Shown: positions 25,149 to 33,011, counted from the first letter of the stretch. The stretch: 35,893 nt of DNA from Thermoplasmata archaeon (GCA_036395115.1 DASWDU010000043.1:1-35893); one strand, 5' to 3'. Numbers and translations are program-made. The notes: generated from the sequence alone by a model not told the origin.

Positions 25149-26360
25149 GTGCCAGGTGATGACTCGAAGGTCTTCCTTGTATCTCCAAATTTCTACCCAA
25201 GTATCGGCGGCGTGGAAAGCCATCTAATCGAGCTCATTCAAGGTGTCTCCGACGTGGAATTTGCCGTCCTGGCGAATTGGCGTCCGGATGCGAACTGCGC
25301 TGCGGAGTTATTTCCGAACGTGGAATTTCATTACGCTTGGCCTTCCGACAGGTCCCTGAGGAGATGGCTCGCCTCGTCCAGAGTAACGGTGGGTCTTTAT
25401 CGATCGATGAGAGCCACGTTCGAGCTCCTGCGGCTCATGAACCGTCGACAGTGGTTTCGGGAAGTCGCCGCCGACGTCGTTCACTTTCACTTCCTAGACC
25501 TGGATCAGGCGAGCCGACTGGCTCGAAGGCTTGGCGCGGCCTCCGCCATCCACGATTGGTGCGAGAAGTCAGTCGAACCGGTTGGAAGCAGTGCCGGTCT
25601 GCTACTCACGGACCACACAGTGTTTACATCGCCCTCAGAGATCGTGCCTGAGGAGGCTAAGGCCGCCCTTCTCGAGACATTCGGGAACATCGTGTCTGTC
25701 GATTCCAAGAGCTTCGAAGTCGTGAGAGCCTATCAAGCGGATCATCCGGGGAGAAGCTGGTTCATCCCTAATTCTGTTAACACGGACGTGTTCCATCCTT
25801 CGCGGCGGCTGCGCGATGCGTTTCGAGTAGGCTTCGCCGGCCGGGCTGGGAAACCCGGTGAAGGGATATTGGAAGAGGTGATACGCGAGCTCGGATCTTC
25901 TGTTGCCTGGCGGTTCGCTGCGGCGGGCGAGTTGCACGACGTGAGGCGGGGCGTGTCGGCGCGGGTTCGCGCGGAGGTTCGCGCAGATATCGAGCTCTTC
26001 CATAACCTCGACTACCTTCACATGCCGGAATTCTACTCGGCAATTGACGTCCTATTCAATCCGTTCCCCGGAGAGGGAGTTGGACGAACATCCCTGGAGG
26101 CGATGGCGTGTGGCGTTCCGGTTGTGGCGGTGGGGCGCGGCAACAAGTACCCGATTCAAAACGGAGAAACCGGGTACGTGTTGCCCCCAGATCCGAAGAT
26201 TATTGCTGAGACGATTCTCGGCTTGCAGAAGGACCCCGAATTGACCGAAGCAATGGGAAGGAGGGCTCGGGCGACGGTGGAGCGCGAGTTTTCGAATCGG
26301 ACGGTCCTTCCAACTCTGCGAGCCGTATATTCTCAGCTTGCTGATAGCGTCAGGGCCTGA
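25149..26360 (+). CDS. GT4-family glycosyltransferase, last gene of the glycan operon
   Basis: The 403-residue enzyme has the classical N-terminus KVFLVSPNFYPSIGGVESHL, the loop where GT4 enzymes contact the donor and acceptor, then VVHFHFLDLDQASRLARRLG. The second domain has WFIPNSVNTDVFHPS, FRVGFAGRAGKPGEGILEEV, and E-x7-E in EGVGRTSLEAMACGVPVVAV. The GTG at 25149 lies 18 bases after the preceding stop. It converges with the flippase gene across a 37-base gap in which I see no clear terminator. Its role would be adding one of the outer sugars; that is inference. Confidence 0.9.
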   Translation: MPGDDSKVFLVSPNFYPSIGGVESHLIELIQGVSDVEFAVLANWRPDANCAAELFPNVEFHYAWPSDRSLRRWLASSRVTVGLYRSMRATFELLRLMNRRQWFREVAADVVHFHFLDLDQASRLARRLGAASAIHDWCEKSVEPVGSSAGLLLTDHTVFTSPSEIVPEEAKAALLETFGNIVSVDSKSFEVVRAYQADHPGRSWFIPNSVNTDVFHPSRRLRDAFRVGFAGRAGKPGEGILEEVIRELGSSVAWRFAAAGELHDVRRGVSARVRAEVRADIELFHNLDYLHMPEFYSAIDVLFNPFPGEGVGRTSLEAMACGVPVVAVGRGNKYPIQNGETGYVLPPDPKIIAETILGLQKDPELTEAMGRRARATVEREFSNRTVLPTLRAVYSQLADSVRA

Positions 26361-26397
26361 GGAGAGCAGTTCTTGAGGGCCGTCGGGTTACGTGCCG

Positions 26398-27894
26398 TCA
26401 CCCTTGCGACGCGCGTATGAGCAGCCTGAGATGTCGGCCGAGCCCGGCGTATACCTCGGGTTCAATTCGCTTGAGCGACACGAAGTACATGATCGTCCCG
26501 ACGAGCGTGGCGGAACCGAGAACCACCACATCCTGCCCGCCGATCGAGTAGATAATTGACTTGAATGCAAAGGCAAGCCCCCCGGCAATCCCGGCAGCGA
26601 CGACTGGGCCTCGTAGACGAACGGCCAATTCGCTAAACCGGAGCTGGAGAATCCGCGACGCCCAGAGGAGCGAGACTACCAGCGCAAATGGGACCGGGAT
26701 CGTCATTGCAAGGGCGGTGCCGGCGATTCCAAACAGGATTGTGAAAGGTGGAAGGAGGCCGAGAGACCCGACTAAGATCATTGCATTGAGCCGCGGAATC
26801 GCGCCGGGCCGACCCATCGATGCGAACAGAGGCGTCGTGAATTCAACGACAGCTTTAGAAAACCCGTAGAAAGAAAGGATGATCAGGGGGAGTATCGAGG
26901 GTCTCCATATCGGCCCGAGCAGGACAAGGACGATTTCCGGGGCCATGACCGCTAGACCGAAAGATACCGGTGCGACGGTCGCGATCGCGTACCCGACGCT
27001 TTCGAGATAGCCTCGTCTTACCCGCGGCAAGTCCTCCTGAATCTTCGAGAGGGTCGGGAACAAAGCGGTGGCAGCCGAACCAGATACCATTGAAGAAAAG
27101 AGGCAAATGCTGTATGCGACCGCATAATACCCCAGCGTGGCGGTCCCCAAGATAAGGCCGACGGTGAAATTGTCGACGTTGGTCATCAAGAAGACCAAGA
27201 CCGATGCTACGATGATGTGACGCGAGTATGCGAAAAGCGACTTCGCGACCGAACGGTCGAACCTGAATCGTGGGCGCCAGGGATACGCAACCGAGAGGCT
27301 CACCACCCAAACCATCTGCGACGCGATTAGGGCTACGATAAGAGACCAGAAGCCGAAACCTAGGATCGCGAGGCTGATCGCGACAACGGAGTTCGTGAAT
27401 TGGTTGAGTAGGTTGGGGACAATCAACCGTCGATACGCGAGCTTGACAGTGAGTCTCGTAGTCGGAATGAGACTCCAGGGGCCGATGAGATACACGATGG
27501 CGAGCGCTTGAGTGGCGCCCGCAATCACGGGGTTCCCAAAAATCGAGGACCATGGTATCGCAAGCCCGAGTGTGGCCACGAGCAATGCGATGGAAATGAT
27601 CGCCCGGAGCGACATCGCCACCTCGTACTCCTCATCCTTGGCAGAGTCCGCGCGCTCGATGAGGGCATAATCGAGGCCGAAGTTCCCGAGCGCGGACACG
27701 AACCCGATGAGGCCCGCTGCGAGAGCGAAGATGCCGAAATCCGCGGGAAACAGGACTCGAGCGAGGACGATTTTCGTCGCGACCGCGAAGCCTCTGCTCA
27801 CCCATTGCATGGCGATGAGGATTGCAACGTTTTGCGCCGTCCGTGTTCGAACGGAACGGCCGCTCCCTTCTTCCCCGAATCCCGAATCGGCCAT
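26398..27894 (-). CDS. Wzx-like oligosaccharide flippase (MOP superfamily)
   Basis: The 498-residue protein has 12-14 hydrophobic segments and the polysaccharide-exporter signature near its start: QNVAILIAMQWVSRGFAVAT, then VLARVLFPADFGIFALAAGL and LGNFGLDYALIERAD. Proteins of this type flip lipid-linked oligosaccharides across the membrane and fit downstream of the cytosolic glycosyltransferases encoded opposite. The ATG at 27894 is followed by 15 charged residues before the first helix. On the minus strand TCAATTGAAAC lies roughly 20 bases upstream and may be part of a weak promoter. The gene is separated from the archaeosortase gene by 45 bases on the same strand, so co-transcription from the archaeosortase promoter is also possible. 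Confidence 0.92.
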   Translation of the reverse strand: MADSGFGEEGSGRSVRTRTAQNVAILIAMQWVSRGFAVATKIVLARVLFPADFGIFALAAGLIGFVSALGNFGLDYALIERADSAKDEEYEVAMSLRAIISIALLVATLGLAIPWSSIFGNPVIAGATQALAIVYLIGPWSLIPTTRLTVKLAYRRLIVPNLLNQFTNSVVAISLAILGFGFWSLIVALIASQMVWVVSLSVAYPWRPRFRFDRSVAKSLFAYSRHIIVASVLVFLMTNVDNFTVGLILGTATLGYYAVAYSICLFSSMVSGSAATALFPTLSKIQEDLPRVRRGYLESVGYAIATVAPVSFGLAVMAPEIVLVLLGPIWRPSILPLIILSFYGFSKAVVEFTTPLFASMGRPGAIPRLNAMILVGSLGLLPPFTILFGIAGTALAMTIPVPFALVVSLLWASRILQLRFSELAVRLRGPVVAAGIAGGLAFAFKSIIYSIGGQDVVVLGSATLVGTIMYFVSLKRIEPEVYAGLGRHLRLLIRASQG

Positions 27895-27939
27895 GACGTC
27901 CGCCCAGATTGTTTCAATTGAGCCTCTGGTTCCCGCTAC

Positions 27940-29121
27940 CTAGCATCTGTTCGCGCCGGCTCTAAGGACGAGCCCACATCCGACGCAGTTCGAACCCGTC
28001 GGAGCGCACGCGATGTGGTAATACCGACCGCATGAACACCTTCTTCCCGGAATCGATAAGCTCATGCTTCTCTTGCACGTCCAGCAAAGAGTGCTGGGCG
28101 CAGAGCGTCCCACCTTGCGTGGATTCCCTTCGATTCCCGTTTGGGGTAGGAATCGAAAGAGAAGAGACCAGAAGAGGGCAATCCAAGCGAGAAAAATCAG
28201 CCATCCGGCGTATGAGTGGGCGATGAGCATGTGCTGCAGATCCGTCTCGCCAGTGTCCGTGTAGTAGCCGACCAGAATGATGACGACCATCCGCAGCACA
28301 TTCGCGATGTACGATGTGATTAGCCCCAGCCCCAGGAAGACCCAGAGTCGCTTGGACGGTTTCTCATACTCCGTCATGACGAAGGCTGCAAACGCCGACG
28401 CGAAAATTCCGAAGGAGTAGATGCCCGAACAAGCTGTCGTGATTACGATGGTAACTTCAGCGCCTACATGCAACGGCACGAACGTAAGTCCGGGAGCGGT
28501 TGCACCGCTGACGGGATGAACCGTATTGGATACCCCGATCATCGAAAGGACCCCGCTGGTTTCGGGTGCCAGGGCAACCCATGAGTACACGTCCACTGAG
28601 CGCTGGAAGTCCTGGTAGAACGCCCTGGATAATAGGAGTGGCGCAACGAGGATGAGATTCAATAGAACGAAGAATGCCAGTACAAAATCCCGCTCCCGTG
28701 CATACTTGTCGGGGACCAGAGGGTGGACAAGAAGAGTCGCACCGAGTAGGATTGCAATCGTGTCCTCCGTGAGGAGTTGCGGGTTCGCGGATAGAAACAC
28801 ATTGTACGCGATATCGGTGAGGACAATCGCGGCTCCGAGGGCCGGAAAAACAGAGACCCGCCGATTGTCGAGTCGAAATCGGGAAAGGATCTTGTCAAAA
28901 ATGTGATTCCGGCTGGGCTCCTTTTGGGTGGTCTGGGGCCATACTTGCCAGACGAAGATAGCACCCCCGAATGCGACAAGCGGAAGGGCCACCCATTCGA
29001 GGACAGAGCCTTTCGGGCGGTCGACGAGGAGCGCGACGCCTGCAAAAGTGGTAATAAGCGCCATGAGGACCATGGCTTTTCGTTGATTTGTCAGCGCCGC
29101 TGCAACCGATTTGAAAACCAT
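27940..29121 (-). CDS. Archaeosortase with C-terminal C4HC3 zinc-finger-like tail
   Basis: The 393-residue polytopic protein has the exosortase/archaeosortase catalytic signature: Cys231 in TTACSGIYSFGIFASAF, Arg277 in IANVLRMVVIILVGYY and His302 in AHSYAGWLIF. Archaeosortases cut C-terminal sorting signals of surface proteins and join the new end to a lipid. After the last helix the protein continues from about residue 340 with C-x2-C-x12-C-x-C-x4-H-x2-C-x6-C-x2-C (Cys346 to Cys382), a PHD/RING-like zinc ligand pattern not usual for the family. The ATG at 29121 lies about 34 bp from the centre of a TATA box. The open frame upstream to 30054 is a shadow of the PRPP synthetase gene. It lies at the right edge of the glycan island beside a flippase. 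No target protein with a recognisable sorting tail is seen in the window. Confidence 0.9.
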   Translation of the reverse strand: MVFKSVAAALTNQRKAMVLMALITTFAGVALLVDRPKGSVLEWVALPLVAFGGAIFVWQVWPQTTQKEPSRNHIFDKILSRFRLDNRRVSVFPALGAAIVLTDIAYNVFLSANPQLLTEDTIAILLGATLLVHPLVPDKYARERDFVLAFFVLLNLILVAPLLLSRAFYQDFQRSVDVYSWVALAPETSGVLSMIGVSNTVHPVSGATAPGLTFVPLHVGAEVTIVITTACSGIYSFGIFASAFAAFVMTEYEKPSKRLWVFLGLGLITSYIANVLRMVVIILVGYYTDTGETDLQHMLIAHSYAGWLIFLAWIALFWSLLFRFLPQTGIEGNPRKVGRSAPSTLCWTCKRSMSLSIPGRRCSCGRYYHIACAPTGSNCVGCGLVLRAGANRC

Positions 29122-29150
29122 GGCGCCCGTCGATTCCGACGAAGGTCGAG

Positions 29151-29160
29151 GATATAAGAA
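29151..29160 (-). promoter_or_regulatory. TATA box for the archaeosortase gene
   Basis: On the minus strand the sequence is TTCTTATATC, 30-39 bases upstream of the ATG at 29121, fitting a leaderless or very short leader transcript. It sits in the divergent intergenic region shared with the PRPP synthetase gene. Confidence 0.6.
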
Positions 29161-29200
29161 GCCTCGCGACTCGTTATCGAGAGCGCGAGAGGTAGGACGG

Positions 29201-29210
29201 TTCAAATAGC
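29201..29210 (+). promoter_or_regulatory. TATA box for the PRPP synthetase gene
   Basis: TTCAAATAGC is centred about 33 bp upstream of the ATG at 29239, giving a leader of only a few bases. It is nearly identical to the box before the SHOCT gene. Confidence 0.55.
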
Positions 29211-29238
29211 CTCGCCCGATACGACGCTCGGTCGGCCC

Positions 29239-30120
29239 ATGAAGGTCGTCGGCGGCTCCGCGTCGGTCCCCCTCGCCCGAGGCATCGCGCGCGAGCTCTC
29301 CGCCGAGTACGTCGACGTGGCCTTCGAGAGGCACCCGGGCGGCTTCCCCGACGGAGAGCGATACGTCCGCCTCCTCGGCCCCGTCGCGGGCGAACATGTC
29401 GTCCTCGTGCAGACGACTCACCCGGACCCGATGATCGTCGAGATCCTCCTCCTCGCGGACGCGATCCGCGACGCGGGCGCACATCGACTCACGGCCGTCG
29501 TCCCGTATTTCGGCTACGGCCGGCAGGACAAGCGGTTCCTTGACGGCGAGGCGATTTCGGCGAAGACGATCGCGAAGCACCTTGCGGTCGACTGCGACGA
29601 ACTCCTGACGATGGCGATCCCGGCCAACCCGCAGATCCTCCGGGCCTTCCCGCTCCCCACGCGCGAGGTGAGCGGCATGCCGGCGATTGGCCGCTACCTG
29701 AAGTCCGCGAAGGTCGACGTGCTCCTCGCGCCGGACGAGGGCGCGCTTCGGCTCGCGAAGGAGGCCTCGTCGATCGCGGGGGTCCCGTTCGACTTCCTCG
29801 TGAAGGAGCGCATCGACTCGTACACGGTCAAGATCGAGCCGAAAACCTTGGCCGTCCGGGGCAAGTCCGTGGCCATCGTCGACGACGTCATCTCGACGGG
29901 CGGAACGATTGCGATTGCCGCAAAGGAACTTCGCGGCCAAGGCGCCCGCCGGATTGTCGCCGCGTGCGTCCACGGCCTCTTCGTCGGACCTGCGGAGTCG
30001 AACCTGAAGGCGTGCGATGACGTGACCGCGACCGATACGGTCCAGTCCCGCCACACGAAGATCACTGTGGCGCCGGAGTTCGCCGCGGCGATCCGGGCCC
30101 TCGGGACGCCGTCCGGCTAG
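29239..30120 (+). CDS. prs: Ribose-phosphate pyrophosphokinase (PRPP synthetase)
   Basis: The 293-residue enzyme makes PRPP from ribose 5-phosphate and ATP for nucleotide, histidine and tryptophan synthesis. It has FPDGERYVRL, the ATP-binding YFGYGRQDKRF, and the PRPP-binding loop SVAIVDDVISTGGTIAIAAK. Length and sequence fit the shorter archaeal class. It is GC-rich, like the flanking chromosome and unlike the glycan island it borders, so it probably marks the ancestral right edge. It has its own promoter and converges with the GalU-like gene across about 50 bases. Confidence 0.96.
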   Translation: MKVVGGSASVPLARGIARELSAEYVDVAFERHPGGFPDGERYVRLLGPVAGEHVVLVQTTHPDPMIVEILLLADAIRDAGAHRLTAVVPYFGYGRQDKRFLDGEAISAKTIAKHLAVDCDELLTMAIPANPQILRAFPLPTREVSGMPAIGRYLKSAKVDVLLAPDEGALRLAKEASSIAGVPFDFLVKERIDSYTVKIEPKTLAVRGKSVAIVDDVISTGGTIAIAAKELRGQGARRIVAACVHGLFVGPAESNLKACDDVTATDTVQSRHTKITVAPEFAAAIRALGTPSG

Positions 30121-30170
30121 CTTGAGCGCAACGAGATGAAGTCCGGATGCGGGGGCCGCGTCATCGGAAC

Positions 30171-31025
30171 CTAGGGGCTCAGGCTCGGATACTTCCGCCG
30201 GATTTCGGCCGCGAAGTCATCGCGCCCTAGGCCTAACTCCAGATTGGCGAGCAGCCATCCCGCCTTGTCCCCGATGTCGTACCGCTTCCCTCCGAACGGG
30301 AGGGCGAACACGTCCTCGTGGTGGATGAGGTCGTTGATCGCGGGCGTCAGGTCGACTTCCGCCGAATGCGACTTCGCTTCGCGGCGCAGCGAATCCAACA
30401 CTCCCGGCGTGAACTGATATCTCCCCACGATCACGAAGTTCGATTTCGCTGCCGCGGCCGATGGCTTTTCTTGGATCTCCCGGATTCGGAACACGTCCCC
30501 GCGGTCCTCCCCCGCGACGATCACGCCATACTTCGAGACGTTTTCCCGCGGGACTTCCTGGCACGCGATGACGCTCGCCCCGGTCGACCGGAACGATTCC
30601 AGCAGCTGCTGCTGGCACGGGACCGGCGAGGCGCAGAGGTCGTCACCCAGGAGCAGTCCGAACGGCGCGTCGTCGATGTACTCCGCCGCCGTGAGCACGG
30701 CATGGCCGAGCCCGCGAGGTTCTTTCTGGCGGACGAACATGAGATTCGCCAGGCCGGCGATCGCCTTCACCTGCTCGAGCGCCGCGACATCGCCTCGGTC
30801 CGACAGATACTGCTCGAGTTCCGCGGAGCGATCGAAGTGATCCTCGATGCTCCTCTTGTGCCGTCCGGTGACGAGGACGATCCGATCGTACCCCGAATGC
30901 ACGGCCTCTTCGATCACGTACTGGATCGCAGGCTTGTCGAGGACCGGGAGCATCTCTTTCGGACTCGCCTTCGTGTATGGGAGAAAACGAGTGCCGTATC
31001 CGGCCGCCGGGATGACGGCTTTCAT
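30171..31025 (-). CDS. galU: UTP-glucose-1-phosphate uridylyltransferase (GalU-like)
   Basis: The 284-residue nucleotidyltransferase begins MKAVIPAAGYGTRFLPYTKA, the GxGTR signature plus lysine-rich loop, followed by SPKEMLPVLDKPAIQYVIEE. Further motifs are GLGHAVLTA, LLLGDDL and FGGKRYDIGDKAGWLLANLE, all standard for GalU. It makes UDP-glucose (or another UDP-hexose) from sugar 1-phosphate and UTP. Its product is the substrate of the UDP-sugar 6-dehydrogenase encoded divergently, with which it shares a promoter region. The ATG at 31025 lies about 26 bp from the TATA centre, so the mRNA is probably leaderless. Specificity for glucose versus GlcNAc 1-phosphate is not certain. Confidence 0.9.
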   Translation of the reverse strand: MKAVIPAAGYGTRFLPYTKASPKEMLPVLDKPAIQYVIEEAVHSGYDRIVLVTGRHKRSIEDHFDRSAELEQYLSDRGDVAALEQVKAIAGLANLMFVRQKEPRGLGHAVLTAAEYIDDAPFGLLLGDDLCASPVPCQQQLLESFRSTGASVIACQEVPRENVSKYGVIVAGEDRGDVFRIREIQEKPSAAAAKSNFVIVGRYQFTPGVLDSLRREAKSHSAEVDLTPAINDLIHHEDVFALPFGGKRYDIGDKAGWLLANLELGLGRDDFAAEIRRKYPSLSP

Positions 31026-31046
31026 CGTCTGCGCGGAGCGTTATCG

Positions 31047-31056
31047 TTTTTATAAC
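31047..31056. promoter_or_regulatory. Bidirectional TATA element between galU and the UDP-sugar dehydrogenase gene
   Basis: TTTTTATAAC reads as a TATA box on both strands. It is about 26 bp from the galU ATG at 31025 on the minus strand. On the plus strand it predicts a transcription start near 31078, downstream of the ATG at 31067, which argues for the GTG at 31100 as the dehydrogenase start. Confidence 0.55.
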
Positions 31057-31099
31057 GCTTTGCACGATGTCTCCCCGGCGAGCGAGGACAGGCGCACCC

Positions 31100-32395
31100 G
31101 TGTCCCGAATTGCGGTCATCGGCGCCGGCGCCGCCGGCGTCGGCATTGCGGCCGCGCTGGCGAAGTCGGGGCATCGCGTCGCGTGCGTGGACAAGGATTC
31201 CGATCGGGTGCGCCGGATCGCGCGGGGCAAGGCCCCGTTCTTCGAGGCGGGGCTCGACGCCGAACTCCGGCGGCTCGTGGCGCGGGGATTAATCTCCGCC
31301 TCGACGGACGTGACCGAATCCGTCCGTGGATCCGACTTCGCGTTCCTCTGTGTCGGCACTCCGTGCCGCGAAGAGGGGAGCATCGACACGTCCCAACTCG
31401 AGTCCGCGGCGAGTGGCGTGGGCGCCGCCCTCCGAAACGGACGGCGGAAGACCGTCGTGGTCAAGAGCACCGTCGTCCCCGGGACCACGGAATCCGTGGT
31501 CGTGCCGATCCTCGAGCGCGAGTCGGGCCTCTCCTTGGGACAGTTCGGCGTCTGCGTCAACCCGGAGTTCCTCCGTGAAGGGAGGGCGCTCCGGGACAGC
31601 GTGCGGCCCACCCACATCGTGATCGGGGAGTTCGATCGCCCGACCGGCTCGGCGCTCGTCCGCCTGTACGCGCCGTTCCGGTGCCCGAAGTTCCGGACGA
31701 CGGTCCGCACGGCCGAGGCGGTCAAGTACGCGACGAACGCGTTCCTCGCCACGAAGGTGACGTTCGCGAACGAGGTTGCGAACCTCTGCACGCGGCTCGG
31801 GCTCGACGCGGACGAGGTCATGAAAGGGATGAGCCTCGACCCGCGGATCAACCCCCATCACCTGGTCCCCGGCGTCGGCCTCGGAGGCTCGTGCCTTCCG
31901 AAGGATCTGCGGGCGCTCCTCGGCCTCGCCCGCGCGAACGGCTATGAGCCGACCCTGCTCGCGTCGATCCTGGCGTCCGACGCCCGGCAGCCGATGGAGG
32001 TCCTCCGTCTGCTGGAACAGGAGACGGGGCCGGTCGCGGGGAAGCGGATCGCGATCCTCGGGCTCGCCTTCAAGCCCGGCACGGACGACGTCCGCGAGTC
32101 GAAGGCGATCGACCTCGTCCTGTCGCTCGAAAAGCGGGGGGCGCACGTCGTCGGGTACGACCCGCACGCCATGGACCGGTTCTCGGAGGTCGTCCCCCGC
32201 ATCGAGCTCGCCCGGACCGCGGCGGAGGCCCTGGACGGCGCAGACGCGTGCATCATCCAGGCCCCGTGGCCGGAGTTTGTCCGCCTCGGCAAGGAGGCAT
32301 TCGGCCGCATGGCAACCCCCATCGTGATCGACGCGCGCCGGACGTGGTCCAAGTCGAGAGTGCCCCGTGGCATTCGATACCGCCGGATTGGATGA
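31100..32395 (+). CDS. UDP-glucose/UDP-GlcNAc 6-dehydrogenase
   Basis: The 431-residue enzyme oxidises C6 of a UDP-hexose twice to the uronic acid using NAD. It has the Rossmann start RIAVIGAGAAGVGIAAALAK, AFLCVGTPCREEGSID, STVVPGTTES, NPEFLREG, the catalytic cysteine in GVGLGGSCLPKDLRALL (Cys265) and the C-terminal GLAFKPGTDDVRES. The family covers both UDP-glucose and UDP-GlcNAc or ManNAc dehydrogenases and I cannot separate them. WbpA-type activity on UDP-GlcNAc would start the diacetamido-uronic acid pathway suggested by the Gfo/Idh, DegT and WbpD genes. The GTG at 31100 is preferred because the TATA box predicts transcription starting after the ATG at 31067, and the fold begins right at the GTG. 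Confidence 0.93.
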   Translation: MSRIAVIGAGAAGVGIAAALAKSGHRVACVDKDSDRVRRIARGKAPFFEAGLDAELRRLVARGLISASTDVTESVRGSDFAFLCVGTPCREEGSIDTSQLESAASGVGAALRNGRRKTVVVKSTVVPGTTESVVVPILERESGLSLGQFGVCVNPEFLREGRALRDSVRPTHIVIGEFDRPTGSALVRLYAPFRCPKFRTTVRTAEAVKYATNAFLATKVTFANEVANLCTRLGLDADEVMKGMSLDPRINPHHLVPGVGLGGSCLPKDLRALLGLARANGYEPTLLASILASDARQPMEVLRLLEQETGPVAGKRIAILGLAFKPGTDDVRESKAIDLVLSLEKRGAHVVGYDPHAMDRFSEVVPRIELARTAAEALDGADACIIQAPWPEFVRLGKEAFGRMATPIVIDARRTWSKSRVPRGIRYRRIG

Positions 32396-32542
32396 GTCCT
32401 GCGTCCGGCCACCGGGAGGGGATGGGCCCGGCCACGGTCGGGCGCGCCAGACCTATCTTGTCCACGGCGAACCGCATCCTCCGGGCGGACCCGCCGGGCC
32501 CGGCGTCCGGGGCGCCGCGGCGGGGTGCTCAGGGGGACCCGC

Positions 32543-32878
32543 TCAGGTCAGCGCGATCCACGTGAGGATGTTGACGGAGACCGCCAGGACGACGCCGGCC
32601 CAGATGAGCAGGCCGAGGTTCTGCATGTCCGACGTCCGCTTCGAGCCGAGCGCGCCCGCGGTGCTCGCGAGGGCGCCGAGGACGCCTCCCGAGATCACGA
32701 GGAGCCGCGCGAGTCCGCGCGCGTTGATGTCGCCGCTCCCGTTCGCGATCAAGGCGCCGATCCAGATCGCCAAGAGGCCAATCGCGTTCAGCGCGAAGAC
32801 GTTCCGGCGGGTGAGCATGCCTTCCATCGACATCGGGTAGTACGGTCCGGGATACGGCGGTGGCGGTTGCTGGGACAA
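32543..32878 (-). CDS. Small three-helix membrane protein, unknown function
   Basis: The 111-residue protein has a proline/tyrosine-rich cytosolic N-terminus (SQQPPPPYPGPYYPM) and three hydrophobic segments at about 26-46, 55-75 and 88-109. No family is recognised. The start is a TTG at 32878; an ATG 15 codons in is an alternative that would lose the proline-rich leader. A strong TATA box lies about 37 bp upstream. The gene converges with the UDP-sugar dehydrogenase across 147 bases of GC-rich sequence (32396-32542) in which I see no gene, T-tract or clear hairpin terminator. Confidence 0.72.
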   Translation of the reverse strand: MSQQPPPPYPGPYYPMSMEGMLTRRNVFALNAIGLLAIWIGALIANGSGDINARGLARLLVISGGVLGALASTAGALGSKRTSDMQNLGLLIWAGVVLAVSVNILTWIALT

Positions 32879-32910
32879 GGCTCCGACCTCGGCCGCGCGA
32901 TGTGTTTCAA

Positions 32911-32920
32911 CTTATAAAAC
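32911..32920 (-). promoter_or_regulatory. TATA box for the small membrane protein
   Basis: On the minus strand the sequence is GTTTTATAAG, centred about 37 bp upstream of the TTG at 32878, which predicts a leader of about ten bases. Confidence 0.6.
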
Positions 32921-32929
32921 TATGGCGGG

Positions 32930-32942
32930 ATAAATATATATG
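32930..32942 (+). promoter_or_regulatory. Orphan strong TATA element in the 32879-33124 intergenic region
   Basis: ATAAATATATATG is the most AT-rich promoter-like element in the right part of the window and lies about 185 bases before the PAC2 gene. Transcription from it would begin near 32960. It may give the PAC2 gene a long leader or drive a small RNA; nothing else in the gap is gene-like. Confidence 0.4.
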
Positions 32943-32992
32943 AGGGCGAATCGAGCCCGGCCTCCGGCCGCGGCCCGCGCGTTCCCCATGGC

Positions 32993-33011
32993 GCCGTCCG
33001 GTTCGGACGGC
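32993..33011 (+). other. Perfect 8-bp hairpin downstream of the orphan TATA element
   Basis: GCCGTCCG and CGGACGGC form a perfect 8-bp stem with a GTT loop. It lies about 30 bases after the predicted start from the TATA element at 32930. It is not followed by a T-tract, so it is unlikely to be a terminator. It could be part of a structured leader or small RNA, or a chance product of high GC content. Confidence 0.35.

Noticed and set aside
26361-26397. Terminator between the converging glycosyltransferase and flippase genes
   Set aside because: The 37-base gap has no T-tract and no convincing stem.
29122-30054. In-frame upstream extension of the archaeosortase
   Set aside because: It is antisense to the PRPP synthetase gene, and the archaeosortase has its own TATA box just before 29121.
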